A stretch of 64,000 nt of DNA from Winogradskyella alexanderae. Its GTDB lineage: Bacteria > Bacteroidota > Bacteroidia > Flavobacteriales > Flavobacteriaceae. Each line of letters opens with the position of its first letter. The first letter of the stretch is position 1. The notes below the pieces were generated by a model. That model did no database searches and had not been told where the DNA came from. It saw only the letters and a program-made list of their open reading frames with translations. Made by a program: the position numbers and the translations under genes. Positions 28,913-38,290 of the stretch are shown piece after piece. The DNA is taken from contig NZ_JAIUJR010000006.1 in the NCBI RefSeq assembly GCF_020166335.1, forward strand, positions 1 through 64,000, written 5' to 3'.

Positions 28913-30643
28913 CTAAACAGCTTCTTGTTTTTCTTTACTATAAAATCTTAACAATGCGTGCAACTCATTTACATCTATAGGCTTACTCAAATATCCATTC
29001 ATTTTATAGCGTTCAATCTTTTCTTTCACTTCTGATTGCGTGAAAGCAGTAAGTGCAATTATCGGAATAAGTGATTTATCAGTGTCATCTAATTTTCTAA
29101 TGGTTCGCGTTGTAGTATAGCCATCCATAACTGGCATTTGCAAATCCATTAATATGATATCAAATTCTCCCTGATTGTAGATTTCTAATAGTTCTTGTCC
29201 ATCATTTGCAATTACATAATCTAGATTCCATTTTTTAAAGAGCTTTCTTAGTAGTAATGCATTCAAATTGTTATCCTCCGCAACCAAAACTCTCAAATCT
29301 ATTTTCTTGTTCTTAACCAATACATTTTTCTTGGCAATAGACTTTTCAACTGAATATTTAAAGGGTATTTCGAACCAAAAGGTAGATCCCTCATCTTTTT
29401 TACTCTTTAAATTGAGTTTGCTCGATTGAATCTTTAGGAGTTCTTTACTTATATAAAGTCCTAATCCTGACCCACCATACAATTTTGTTGTATTATCATT
29501 TGCTTGCACAAAGCTTTTGAAGATGTCCTTCTGCTTGTTGTAAGATACTCCTATTCCTGTATCTTCTACAGTAAACCTTATTTTACATTCTTTCTCTGAA
29601 CGTTCTGCGAGTTCAATGTAAAATGTAATTCCTCCTTCATGGGTAAATTTAAATGCATTACTCAATAAGTTTTTAAGCACCTGTGAAAGTTTGAGACTAT
29701 CTCCTTTTACTATTTTTGGTAATTTACTATCCATTATTACTTCAAAACCAAGCCCTTTCTTAATAGCCGTTTGTTTAAAGTGCAATTGAATATTTTGTAT
29801 AAACTCTGTTAAAATAAAATCGTCTTCAACTAATTTTATTTCCCTGGATTTAAATTTATTCAGGTCCAGCAGATCGTTAATTAGTGCCAATAGATGTTCA
29901 CTTGAATATTTAAGTGCTTGCAGGTTTTCTAACTGCTCAGGCAAAAATCGTTCCATTAAAAGTATGTCGGACATTCCGATTACAGCGTTTAGCGGTGTTC
30001 TAATTTCGTGAGACATTGTAGATAGAAATGCATCTTTGGTTTTGTTAGCATGCTTCAATTCTATTTCGGTTTCCTTTAATTGAGTAACATCAATCATTGT
30101 TCCTATAGTACCAATGTTATCACCATTTGCATCTTTAGTCATTTCTACTTTTAGCTGTATCCAAAGTTTTTCTCCATTTGGCTTGGTATATTTAAAAAGT
30201 GTTGAATAGTCTTCTTTGCCTTCACTAAAAAACCGTCTGATTCGAGCTTTCTCTGCTTCATTTTTACCAAACAATAAATCTCTGTACGTGTGATTTAGGG
30301 CCTTTTCTACAGGTACATCCGTCAAATCCTCCCATGCTTTGTTGAGGTATTTGAAATTACCCTCCATATCTGTTTTAAAGATTACGCCCTCAATGGAATT
30401 CACAATTGTATTTAATTCATTCTCCGCACTAACGACACGAGATTTCAATGTCTGGTTTAACTTAAAAAGCTCATGCGAACTTCGATCCAAAATATTTTCT
30501 ATGTGTCTAATATCCTCATCAAAACTATTATAGGCATCATTAACCATATTAAAAAAATCCTTGAATTTTTCTAACTCATCTTTATTAAAACCAGCATTCT
30601 TAATTTGCCGGCGTAACAATCTATGTGCACTTTTGTCTAACAC
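28913..30643 (-). CDS. Cytosolic PAS-containing hybrid histidine kinase/response regulator
   Basis: The 576-residue protein has an N-terminal helical region (1-75), a PAS/PAC domain (about 75-190), a HisKA domain with the phospho-acceptor His212 (MSHEIRTPLN), an HATPase domain with DTGIGV and GGSGLGL, and a receiver domain with Asp500 (ILMDLQMPVMDG) ending near residue 570. There is no transmembrane segment and no output domain. It overlaps the FIST gene by 7 bases. It probably receives its signal from FIST and passes phosphate to an unlinked regulator. Confidence 0.92.
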   Translation of the reverse strand: MLDKSAHRLLRRQIKNAGFNKDELEKFKDFFNMVNDAYNSFDEDIRHIENILDRSSHELFKLNQTLKSRVVSAENELNTIVNSIEGVIFKTDMEGNFKYLNKAWEDLTDVPVEKALNHTYRDLLFGKNEAEKARIRRFFSEGKEDYSTLFKYTKPNGEKLWIQLKVEMTKDANGDNIGTIGTMIDVTQLKETEIELKHANKTKDAFLSTMSHEIRTPLNAVIGMSDILLMERFLPEQLENLQALKYSSEHLLALINDLLDLNKFKSREIKLVEDDFILTEFIQNIQLHFKQTAIKKGLGFEVIMDSKLPKIVKGDSLKLSQVLKNLLSNAFKFTHEGGITFYIELAERSEKECKIRFTVEDTGIGVSYNKQKDIFKSFVQANDNTTKLYGGSGLGLYISKELLKIQSSKLNLKSKKDEGSTFWFEIPFKYSVEKSIAKKNVLVKNKKIDLRVLVAEDNNLNALLLRKLFKKWNLDYVIANDGQELLEIYNQGEFDIILMDLQMPVMDGYTTTRTIRKLDDTDKSLIPIIALTAFTQSEVKEKIERYKMNGYLSKPIDVNELHALLRFYSKEKQEAV

Positions 30644-31764
30644 TCTGATAAGGTAGTTATGGTCATTGTTTGGTTATGTAATTCACAAGGAGAATATTTC
30701 CCGAAAGGTGCTATTTCGCCATAAGAATAAAAACCTGTTATTTTTGTGTTTACACCAACTATTTCTTTGACTGCCTCGACTTCTTCTTCAACTAGTTGCT
30801 TCAGAACAAAACGCCTACCTACGCAGCTAATTAAAATTGCAAGTTGTGTATCTATATTTGATGCTTTGCACGCATCTTTTGCAGAATCTTCAGCGCCGTC
30901 AATTAATCTATCGATATTTGCCTTCATCAGGCGTACGTAAGAACCTTCCGGAATATTTCCAGCAAAAGTTAAGCTTTGGTCCTTCTCATTAACACCGAGT
31001 ATTGTTCTTACCACAGGTGTATCACAATCATTAATCCTCATACTTAATGGAAAAAGCAGTCCTGAACTTGGTAAGTTTTTAGCATTGTCTCCTAAAAACG
31101 ATTTATAAAGTTCTAAAGCTGGTAAACCATCTAATTCATACAACACGTTTTTATTTGATTTGGTAACAAGTCTATCTATACCAAAGCTATCCCAGCCACC
31201 TTTAGAACTAAAGCCAACCCTTAATTCACTTCCATAAAATCCAATACCCACGATTGATTTGTCGGTTATAATGTCATTTGCCACGATAAACGTCTCGGAA
31301 AAATTACCAGAATCACCTGCCAAACCACCTGTAATACTTGTATTAGGTAAAACACTTTTTAATCCTGATACTAGATCTGCACCATTTACATTTAGTCCAT
31401 CGCTAAAAACCATGACATGTTGAAGGTCTTTTGCCTGGAGTTTCTTTGCAAGTGTTATACCAGCGCTGAAACTTTCATCCATACTATTTACCTTAACCAT
31501 TTCAAGGTTATGCGTAGTTTTCTCCAATTGCACTAGCGTCAGAGAAACGGTGTTATCATTAACTTTGACATCCGAAATTTCACCAGCCGTTGAACAACCC
31601 ATTATGGTTGCATTGGAAAACTTTTTTCTTAAAGATTTGATTAATTCTTCTTTTCCTTTGAATGTAGGGGAAATGAATAGCAAAAGGAGACTTGCCTCCA
31701 ATTCTATATTTGGTACCACATCATGCCAGGACGCATCTGTTAGGGACAGTTGCTCTACTTTCAT
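30637..31764 (-). CDS. FIST-domain sensor protein
   Basis: The 375-residue protein has a FIST N domain (about 20-205), with NATIMGCSTAGEIS and LPNTSITGGLAGDSGNF blocks, and a FIST C domain (about 215-350), with an internal NDCDTPVVRTILGVN segment and a GRRF motif. FIST domains are predicted ligand-binding sensors (proposed for amino acids) and are often encoded beside kinases. It has no signal peptide or transmembrane helix. The 7-base overlap with the hybrid kinase indicates one operon and a functional pair. Confidence 0.88.
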   Translation of the reverse strand: MKVEQLSLTDASWHDVVPNIELEASLLLLFISPTFKGKEELIKSLRKKFSNATIMGCSTAGEISDVKVNDNTVSLTLVQLEKTTHNLEMVKVNSMDESFSAGITLAKKLQAKDLQHVMVFSDGLNVNGADLVSGLKSVLPNTSITGGLAGDSGNFSETFIVANDIITDKSIVGIGFYGSELRVGFSSKGGWDSFGIDRLVTKSNKNVLYELDGLPALELYKSFLGDNAKNLPSSGLLFPLSMRINDCDTPVVRTILGVNEKDQSLTFAGNIPEGSYVRLMKANIDRLIDGAEDSAKDACKASNIDTQLAILISCVGRRFVLKQLVEEEVEAVKEIVGVNTKITGFYSYGEIAPFGKYSPCELHNQTMTITTLSEC

Positions 31765-32012
31765 CGCTTATAGTAAATTTAGGGTTATGCACTTTATCGA
31801 ATAAATATGCATTTCAGCGAATATATGTCAAAAATTACTTAAAATCAAAGTTTTAACTAAAAAAAATGCTCTATTAATTGAGTTAATCGAACTTACAGTA
31901 AAAATACAGGGCATTTTATACCTAATGCATTGTAATTTTTATATCACTATTCTAAGTCACGGTGTGCAAAATTCAATCTATATTAAAAACAGCATCATTT
32001 GTTAATTATTTT

Positions 32013-32041
32013 TTTGTTCCCGAACACTTTTTATAACTTTA
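32013..32041 (+). promoter_or_regulatory. Promoter of the small lipoprotein gene
   Basis: TTTG at 32013-32016 and TAACTTTA at 32034-32041 (seven of eight to TAnnTTTG) are 17 bases apart, and the ATG is at 32056. Confidence 0.35.
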
Positions 32042-32055
32042 AATAAAAAAGCATT

Positions 32056-32469
32056 ATGAAACGTTTACTTTTACTTTTAACGGTTTTTTCATTCTGGTAT
32101 GGCTGTAGTTATGAGGATAAACCAAAGTACTCAGCTATTGCTGATTTTATTGGCGAGTGGAAATTAGAAATTCGCACATTAAATAATAGTTTGCCAATTG
32201 AGTCTGGGGAAGAATCGCTGATTTTTTCTGAAGACAATAATTTTGAAGACCTCATAGGTCGTTATACATTGACCAGTGATACAGAAACGTCAGGATTATT
32301 TTTCGTTACTGGACTACCCTACGATTTAAATTTTGAAAGTACTTCTGGTGAGCTATTAACTTCAAGTTTCAACATATTAGATGGAATACTTACCCTTGAG
32401 TATCAGAACAACAATGGCGATAATGTACGCGAAATATGGCGAAAAGCCTTTTACCACGAAACTGAGTAA
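32056..32469 (+). CDS. Small lipoprotein, function unknown
   Basis: The 137-residue product has a lipoprotein signal peptide with lipobox WYGC, Cys17 after an LLLL-rich core. The mature part has about 120 residues with the pattern IADFIGEWKLEI...LTSDTETSGLF, resembling the lipocalin-like small beta-barrel proteins of flavobacteria. No catalytic motif is seen. It converges on the PLP lyase gene with 9 bases between. Confidence 0.7.
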   Translation: MKRLLLLLTVFSFWYGCSYEDKPKYSAIADFIGEWKLEIRTLNNSLPIESGEESLIFSEDNNFEDLIGRYTLTSDTETSGLFFVTGLPYDLNFESTSGELLTSSFNILDGILTLEYQNNNGDNVREIWRKAFYHETE

Positions 32470-32478
32470 AGGTTTTAG

Positions 32479-33459
32479 TTAATCAATATAACCCATTTTA
32501 CGCATCCAATCGTTGTTAAACATTTTTCCGACATAACGACTACCATGATCATGGAAGAGGACCACAACGACATCATCTGGCTTAAAATGTTCTTTAAGCT
32601 GTAACACTCCTTTTATAGCTGCACCTGCAGAATTACCTAGAAACATGCCTTCTTCCTTAGCAAGTCTTTGGGTATAAACAGCCGCGTCTTTATCAGTAAC
32701 TTTTGTAAAACCATCTATAATATTGAAATTAACGTTGGCAGGTAATATGTCTTCACCAATGCCTTCTGTTACATATGGATAGATCTCATTCTCATCAAAA
32801 ATACCTGTTTCGTGGTATTTTTTAAAAACAGAACCATAAGTATCAACACCCCAAACTTTTACATTTGGATTTTTCATTTTAAGATAGCTTCCCACTCCAG
32901 ATATTGTTCCTCCTGTTCCCACACCTACCACAAAATGAGTTACCCTACCATCTGTTTGCTCCCAAATTTCAGGACCAGTAGTTTTAAAGTGTGCTTTACA
33001 ATTACTTGGATTGTCGTATTGATTTACATACCATGAATTAGGTGTTTCTTCACCTAGTCTTTTAGAAACAGAATAATAACTTCTTGGATCATCTGGCTCA
33101 ACATCCGTTGGGCAAACAATCACCTCAGCACCAACAGCCCTAAGCACATCCATTTTTTCTTTGGACTGCTTATCACTAATCACAAAAATGCACTTGTATC
33201 CCTTTACAATAGCTGCCAAGGCAAGTCCCATACCTGTATTTCCAGAAGTGCCTTCAATAATTGTGCCTCCTGGTTTTAACCTACCGTCTGCCTCTGCATC
33301 TTCTATCATCTGAAGTGCCATTCTGTCTTTAACGGAATTTCCAGGATTAAAGGTTTCATATTTTGCCAAAACCAAGCAAGGTAAATCCTCGACCAATTTA
33401 TTTAATTTAACCAATGGTGTATTACCTATTGTTTCTAAAATGTTTTCAGCGTAATCCAT
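32479..33459 (-). CDS. PLP-dependent cysteine synthase/cystathionine beta-synthase-like enzyme
   Basis: The 326-residue fold-type II enzyme has the PLP lysine at K44 (NPGNSVKDRM), the phosphate loop EGTSGNTGMG and the GGTISGVG motif. It matches cysteine synthase A/cystathionine beta-synthase core enzymes, which add thiol or sulfide to an aminoacrylate intermediate. A C-terminal CBS pair is absent. The substrate (O-acetylserine or homocysteine plus serine) cannot be read. The start has a -7 element at 33477-33484. Confidence 0.9.
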   Translation of the reverse strand: MDYAENILETIGNTPLVKLNKLVEDLPCLVLAKYETFNPGNSVKDRMALQMIEDAEADGRLKPGGTIIEGTSGNTGMGLALAAIVKGYKCIFVISDKQSKEKMDVLRAVGAEVIVCPTDVEPDDPRSYYSVSKRLGEETPNSWYVNQYDNPSNCKAHFKTTGPEIWEQTDGRVTHFVVGVGTGGTISGVGSYLKMKNPNVKVWGVDTYGSVFKKYHETGIFDENEIYPYVTEGIGEDILPANVNFNIIDGFTKVTDKDAAVYTQRLAKEEGMFLGNSAGAAIKGVLQLKEHFKPDDVVVVLFHDHGSRYVGKMFNNDWMRKMGYID

Positions 33460-33476
33460 AAATCTATTTTGCGATG

Positions 33477-33484
33477 CAAAATTA
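33477..33484 (-). promoter_or_regulatory. -7 element of the PLP lyase gene
   Basis: TAATTTTG on the minus strand fits TAnnTTTG 18 bases before the ATG at 33459. Confidence 0.4.
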
Positions 33485-33524
33485 GTTAAAAGTGTTAACT
33501 AAATCGTTAAAAGTTAGTTATGTT

Positions 33525-34757
33525 TTAATCAAAGCGAATGGCCTTAATAGGCGAAATTTTTGCGACAATAACCGATGGAATCATGAGCATGAGCAAGCAT
33601 GCAATAAAGGTCCCAATATTGAGATATAGGATATAATCCAAGCTTAGATAAACTGGTGCCTCGCTAACGTAATAAGTATCTGGATCTAATGGAAAAAGTT
33701 TAAAATATTTCTGAGCTAATAACATTCCTAGCCCAATCAGATTTCCCCAGAATAAACCTAAACCGATAAGATAAGAAGCATTGTAAAGAAAGATTTTTCT
33801 AATACTCCAATTTGAAGAACCAAGAGCTTTAAGGGTTCCGATCATTGTGGTACGTTCCAGTATTAATACCAGCAAGGCCGTAATCATATTAATTCCAGCA
33901 ACGACGATCATAATGGCAATAATTCCATAGGTGTTATTGTCAAATATTTTAATCCATTCAAAAACGGTAAAGTACTTTTGATCTACAGCTCTTGCATTAA
34001 GTAAAGATGGTATTTCTTGATAGATGGCATTGGTTTTTTCTTCTAGCAATCTAAAGTCTTCAATAAAAACTTCAAAATTCCCGACTTCATTTGAATTCCA
34101 TTTGTTTAATCGCTGTATATGCCTTAAATCTGCAATACAAATCTTTTCGTCTAACTCCTGAAATCCTGAATTATATATACCAACTATTTCATAGTTAATG
34201 ATATTTGGAAGCCTATTTAAATTTTCACCAAACAAGGTTTGAAATTTGTCGCCAACGATAAATCCAAGTCGATTTGCCAAGTATTCAGAAATTAGAATTT
34301 CTTCATTGCGTTTCCCGGTGAAATCAGGCAGCCTGCCCGCAACAAGGAATTCCTCAAAGTATTGCCAATCGTAATCCGCTCCTACTCCTTTTACAACAAC
34401 ACCTTCAAAATCCGTTTCTGTTCTAATTACAGCAAACTTTGTAGCCACACCTTGTATGTGACGAATACCATCGATAGCATTGAACTCTGGATAAAATTCT
34501 TGTTTCAGTGCTATAGGTACTTGTGATTCATCCGAAGCGTTTGTATCGTAATTGGTAATCTCGACATGTCCATTAAATGCTACAACCTTATCTCTAATTT
34601 TTTGTTGAAGTCCGAGACCAGTAGCAATGGCAATTAGCATCACGATTATTCCAATGGCAATGGCCGCAATACCAATTTTAATAATTGGTGCTGATACACT
34701 ACTTTTATACGTTTTATTGCCAATTATCCGTTTAGCTATAAACAATTCAAAATTCAA
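33525..34757 (-). CDS. ABC transporter permease, FtsX/LolC-E type
   Basis: The 410-residue protein has four transmembrane segments: one near the N-terminus (about 28-52), then a long periplasmic domain (about 55-275) and three C-terminal spans. This is the MacB/FtsX/LolCE layout, and FxxxRExxxT-like residues follow in the last part (ERTTMIGTLKALGSS). The likely role is lipoprotein release from the inner membrane. The start is TTG at 34757, since no in-frame ATG precedes the conserved MNFELFIAKRI N-terminus. It is divergent from the NamZ-type gene, only 8 bases away. Confidence 0.85.
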   Translation of the reverse strand: MNFELFIAKRIIGNKTYKSSVSAPIIKIGIAAIAIGIIVMLIAIATGLGLQQKIRDKVVAFNGHVEITNYDTNASDESQVPIALKQEFYPEFNAIDGIRHIQGVATKFAVIRTETDFEGVVVKGVGADYDWQYFEEFLVAGRLPDFTGKRNEEILISEYLANRLGFIVGDKFQTLFGENLNRLPNIINYEIVGIYNSGFQELDEKICIADLRHIQRLNKWNSNEVGNFEVFIEDFRLLEEKTNAIYQEIPSLLNARAVDQKYFTVFEWIKIFDNNTYGIIAIMIVVAGINMITALLVLILERTTMIGTLKALGSSNWSIRKIFLYNASYLIGLGLFWGNLIGLGMLLAQKYFKLFPLDPDTYYVSEAPVYLSLDYILYLNIGTFIACLLMLMIPSVIVAKISPIKAIRFD

Positions 34758-34765
34758 ACCGATAT

Positions 34766-36001
34766 ATGCGTTTTAAGGTTTTCAAAAATACAGTTTTATT
34801 ATTTGTTTTGGTTGCCATCTCTTGCGGTAATAAAACAAAAAATGAATGGGTTAAAAGTGACACTTCTACCCAACTTGTTCAAAAAGATTCCTCAGTGGTT
34901 GTTGGCGCTAACAGAATGGATTTATACTTACCCTTAGTTAACGGTAAACGCATAGGAATTGTTGCCAATCAAACTAGTGTTGTTTTTAATGATAATTCTT
35001 ATACACATATAGTAGATTCATTATTAAAGCACAATGTAGATATTAAAACGGTCTTTGCTCCCGAACACGGTTTTAGAGGTACTGCCGATGCAGGTGAGTT
35101 TGTAAAGGATGGAATAGACACCAAAACCGGGATCCCAATTGTGTCACTATACGGAAAAAATAAAAAACCAAGTGTAGAACAATTACATGGTTTGGACCTG
35201 ATTGTTTTTGATATACAAGATGTTGGTGCTCGCTTCTACACTTATATCTCTAGCTTACATTATGTGATGGAAGCTTGTGCTGAAAAAAATATTCCTGTTA
35301 TAATTTTAGATAGACCAAACCCAAATGGCCATTATATAGACGGCCCAATTTTAGAAATGAAACATAAAAGCTTTGTTGGTATGCATCCTGTTCCCGTTGT
35401 TCACGGAATGACAATTGGCGAATATGCCAAAATGATTAATGGTGAAGGCTGGTTGGAAAACAATATTCAATGCGGTTTGGAAATAATTCCTATTAAAAAT
35501 TACACACACAATACTGCCTATAGCTTACCTATTAAACCATCCCCAAATTTACCTAATGATACAGCAATTAATCTGTATCCTAGTTTATGTTTCTTTGAAG
35601 GTACTAACATTAGCGTTGGCAGAGGAACCAACAAACAGTTTCAAATAATTGGTAGCCCATTTTATTCATTGAAAAGTCATAATTATGAATTCACACCTAT
35701 ACCAAATGAAGGAGCGAAGTACCCTAAGCATCAGGGTAAACTATGCAGTGGTTATGATCTATCAAAAAATGAAAAACTCAACGACCTAAACTTAGAGTGG
35801 TTAGTTACGTTTTACAAAGCGAATAAACAATTTGCTAAAAAGGAAGCTTTTTTTACAAACTTCTTTACAACCTTAGCGGGAACTGAAAAGCTACAAAAAC
35901 AAATAGAAGATGGATTGTCTATCGAAAAAATTAAAACAAGTTGGACAAAAGGGCTAATGGAATACGAACAAATGAGACAACCTTATTTGTTATATCCCTA
36001 A
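34766..36001 (+). CDS. NamZ-type exo-beta-N-acetylmuramidase (DUF1343), lipoprotein
   Basis: The 411-residue product has a lipoprotein signal with Cys20 (VAISC). The DUF1343 core shows NQTSVV, FAPEHGFRGTADAGE, SLYGKNKKPS and FDIQDVGARFYTYISS. NamZ of Bacillus subtilis and Tannerella cleaves MurNAc from the non-reducing end of peptidoglycan fragments, and family GH171 groups these enzymes. As a lipoprotein it should recycle cell-wall fragments at the membrane. It ends two bases from the convergent hypothetical gene. Confidence 0.85.
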   Translation: MRFKVFKNTVLLFVLVAISCGNKTKNEWVKSDTSTQLVQKDSSVVVGANRMDLYLPLVNGKRIGIVANQTSVVFNDNSYTHIVDSLLKHNVDIKTVFAPEHGFRGTADAGEFVKDGIDTKTGIPIVSLYGKNKKPSVEQLHGLDLIVFDIQDVGARFYTYISSLHYVMEACAEKNIPVIILDRPNPNGHYIDGPILEMKHKSFVGMHPVPVVHGMTIGEYAKMINGEGWLENNIQCGLEIIPIKNYTHNTAYSLPIKPSPNLPNDTAINLYPSLCFFEGTNISVGRGTNKQFQIIGSPFYSLKSHNYEFTPIPNEGAKYPKHQGKLCSGYDLSKNEKLNDLNLEWLVTFYKANKQFAKKEAFFTNFFTTLAGTEKLQKQIEDGLSIEKIKTSWTKGLMEYEQMRQPYLLYP

Positions 36002-36002
36002 T

Positions 36003-36434
36003 CTAATTATTTCCAGCGTTTATAGCATTAAATTTAACCGCAGAAGCAACTTTACTGGGCTTTGAAATTACTTCAGACACTACAGGTATTTCCTTTAAAA
36101 TTCTGATTACAAAAACGATACGTTTTGGTGACTGTACGGCAACCATAACATGTTTACCAACTGACAATTTGTTTAAAGGTAATTTAAAGCTTGTATTATT
36201 AACGTAAAAATCTAATTCACGGGAATAGTCTTTATTTATAGAGTACAAGGAATTAATTTTCTTGTTACTTCTCAAAATTAAAGTATCCTTAGTTTTATTT
36301 AACTCATGAATTAAATCCTTGGCTTGGATATTTCTATTTTTTTCTAATTTGGCGTAGTGCTCTTGAGCTTGAAGTGTAAAACTCAATAAAAAAAGGAGAA
36401 CTACAACTATGCAGATTCGTAATAAGTTTTTCAA
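36003..36434 (-). CDS. Hypothetical exported protein
   Basis: The 143-residue product has a signal peptide (to about LQAQ, residue 24) and no recognised domain. The mature part contains KLPLNKLSVGKHVMVAVQSPKRIVFVIRIL, which looks like a small beta-rich module. It ends against the NamZ-type gene. Codon use and base composition look like those of its neighbours. Confidence 0.65.
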   Translation of the reverse strand: MKNLLRICIVVVLLFLLSFTLQAQEHYAKLEKNRNIQAKDLIHELNKTKDTLILRSNKKINSLYSINKDYSRELDFYVNNTSFKLPLNKLSVGKHVMVAVQSPKRIVFVIRILKEIPVVSEVISKPSKVASAVKFNAINAGNN

Positions 36435-36581
36435 AGCGAACTATTAAGTTAAACATAAACGTTTACTCAACAGTAATTAATCAATCCGCTGTAAACATAA
36501 TTCTATTTACATAAATTGTACAACAAATCCCACAAAATGACTGAAAAAATAGAAGAACTGCATAAATTGTTAATAAACCTG

Positions 36582-37454
36582 TTAATAACTCCGATTTTCC
36601 AATAGGTCTATCAGACGGTCTGGGTAATCTGTAATTATTCCATCTACACCCATATCAATCAAATGGGTCATGTCTTTAACTTCATTTATAGTCCACGGGA
36701 TTACTAAATGATTTTCAGCATGTAATGTCGAAATCAAATCTTTACTTAGCAATTTATAAAATGGACTAATAATTTTTGGTTTGAAGGATAAGGATTGTAG
36801 TTTCTTCAATATCTCCTCATCTTCCTCGACTAATAATGCGACAGGCATTTTTGGATCTTGTTTATTGATTTCTTCAAGGACGTTAATATCGAAAGATTGT
36901 AAGTTCGATCTATTGGTAAAACCAGAATCATTAATCTCCTTTAGAACAACTGATACGTACTCTCTTGGGAATGGGGTAAACTTGCCATAGTATTCCTCGT
37001 CGGATTTTATTTCTATGTTAAATCTCACATTAGCACCTAGAGACTCTACCAAGTCAAATAAATCTTTTAGGAGCGGTTTGTATGTTTTTAGTTTCTTTTG
37101 GTTTGGATATACTGGGTGAAACTTCGATCCACAATCGAAGTGTTTTATAGCTTCATAATTAAGTTTATAAAAATTGTATTGTAAAGCTTCATCTTCAGAA
37201 ATTGTATTTCCATTTACATCATAACATATAACAGAATTGATGTAAGGCTCGTGTGATACTACAACTTTATTATCCTTTGAAATGACGATATCAAGTTCTA
37301 AGGTAGTAACACCTAATTCGATTGCTTTTTTAAATGCAGGAAGCGTATTTTCTGGGTATAATCCACGACAACCTCTATGGCCTTGAACATCTAATTTTGA
37401 ATTTGCACAGCCCATCAAAACAATACTTGTTAAAAGAAATATTTTACTCCTCAA
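36582..37454 (-). CDS. Glycerophosphodiester phosphodiesterase, lipoprotein
   Basis: The 290-residue product has a lipobox LMGC (Cys16). A GDPD TIM barrel follows, with QGHRG (His26), PENTLPAF (Glu35), the LELDIVISKDNKVVVSHEP block with the metal ligands and a C-terminal GVDGIITDYPDRL motif. It hydrolyses deacylated phospholipids to glycerol-3-phosphate. Its start overlaps the upstream fatty-acid hydroxylase gene by 11 bases, so the two are probably co-expressed. Confidence 0.92.
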   Translation of the reverse strand: MRSKIFLLTSIVLMGCANSKLDVQGHRGCRGLYPENTLPAFKKAIELGVTTLELDIVISKDNKVVVSHEPYINSVICYDVNGNTISEDEALQYNFYKLNYEAIKHFDCGSKFHPVYPNQKKLKTYKPLLKDLFDLVESLGANVRFNIEIKSDEEYYGKFTPFPREYVSVVLKEINDSGFTNRSNLQSFDINVLEEINKQDPKMPVALLVEEDEEILKKLQSLSFKPKIISPFYKLLSKDLISTLHAENHLVIPWTINEVKDMTHLIDMGVDGIITDYPDRLIDLLENRSY

Positions 37455-38289
37455 AGTCAGCAGAAAGCGTTGGTTTTTCGTACTTCTGAAATGGTTGTTT
37501 CAGTAATTCCGTAATATCACTATTCTTGGCTTCATCTGGAAAAACATCTACACCATACACTAATTTTTCTCTATCTAAGTACATATATGTACCAAAAATC
37601 CTGTCCCAAATACTAAAAATATTGCCATAATTTGAATCTGTATAGGGCAATCTGTAATGGTGATGCGTTTTGTGCATGTCTGGGGATACAATAATATAAC
37701 TTAAAAACTTATCCAAACCTTTAGACATCTTAATATTGGCATGTGTGAATTGTGTAAACACCAAAGACATAGATTGATATAAAAACACTAAGGCAATTGG
37801 TGTTCCTACTAAAAAAACACCTAATAAAGTAAATGAAAACCTAATTACACTTTCAATTGGGTGATGCCTGTTGGCAGTAGTGGTATCTACCTTATGATCT
37901 GTATGGTGCACCAAATGCACCATCCATAATGGTTTTATTTTGTGCTCTACATAATGTGCCAAATATGCACCAAAGAAGTCAAGTAATAGCACCCCTAGAA
38001 GAGCATATAGCCACAATGGCATTTGAGGCAACCAATTGATGACACCAAAACTGTTTGCCGTAACCCAATCTGCTGTTCCAAGTAACATCCATGCCAAACT
38101 AAAATTTATAATTACCGTTGTTAGCGTAAAGAAAAGGTTAGGAATGGCGTGTTTCCACTTTTTATATCTAAATTTAAATAATGGTACGCCGCTTTCAAGA
38201 ATCCAAAAGAAAGCCAAACCACCAACAAGAATAATACTCCTATGTGACGAAGGAATGGTTTCGAAGTAGTCAATTATGGTTTCCAACAA
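37444..38289 (-). CDS. Sterol desaturase/fatty acid hydroxylase family membrane protein
   Basis: The 281-residue membrane enzyme has the eight-histidine motif set of the di-iron family: HYVEH (112-116), H125-x2-HH (128-129), RHH (141-143), H183 and HKTHHH (206-211). Several hydrophobic spans surround it. Family members hydroxylate or desaturate lipids; the substrate is unknown, and the partner phosphodiesterase gene hints at lipid or envelope metabolism. It follows the hypothetical gene at 38291-39190 by one base. Confidence 0.88.
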   Translation of the reverse strand: MLETIIDYFETIPSSHRSIILVGGLAFFWILESGVPLFKFRYKKWKHAIPNLFFTLTTVIINFSLAWMLLGTADWVTANSFGVINWLPQMPLWLYALLGVLLLDFFGAYLAHYVEHKIKPLWMVHLVHHTDHKVDTTTANRHHPIESVIRFSFTLLGVFLVGTPIALVFLYQSMSLVFTQFTHANIKMSKGLDKFLSYIIVSPDMHKTHHHYRLPYTDSNYGNIFSIWDRIFGTYMYLDREKLVYGVDVFPDEAKNSDITELLKQPFQKYEKPTLSADFEE

Positions 38290-38290
38290 T

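Noticed and set aside
36435-36581. Spacer upstream of the hypothetical exported gene and downstream of the phosphodiesterase gene
   Set aside because: It is AT-rich with no clear hairpin, promoter element or open frame that I could support.
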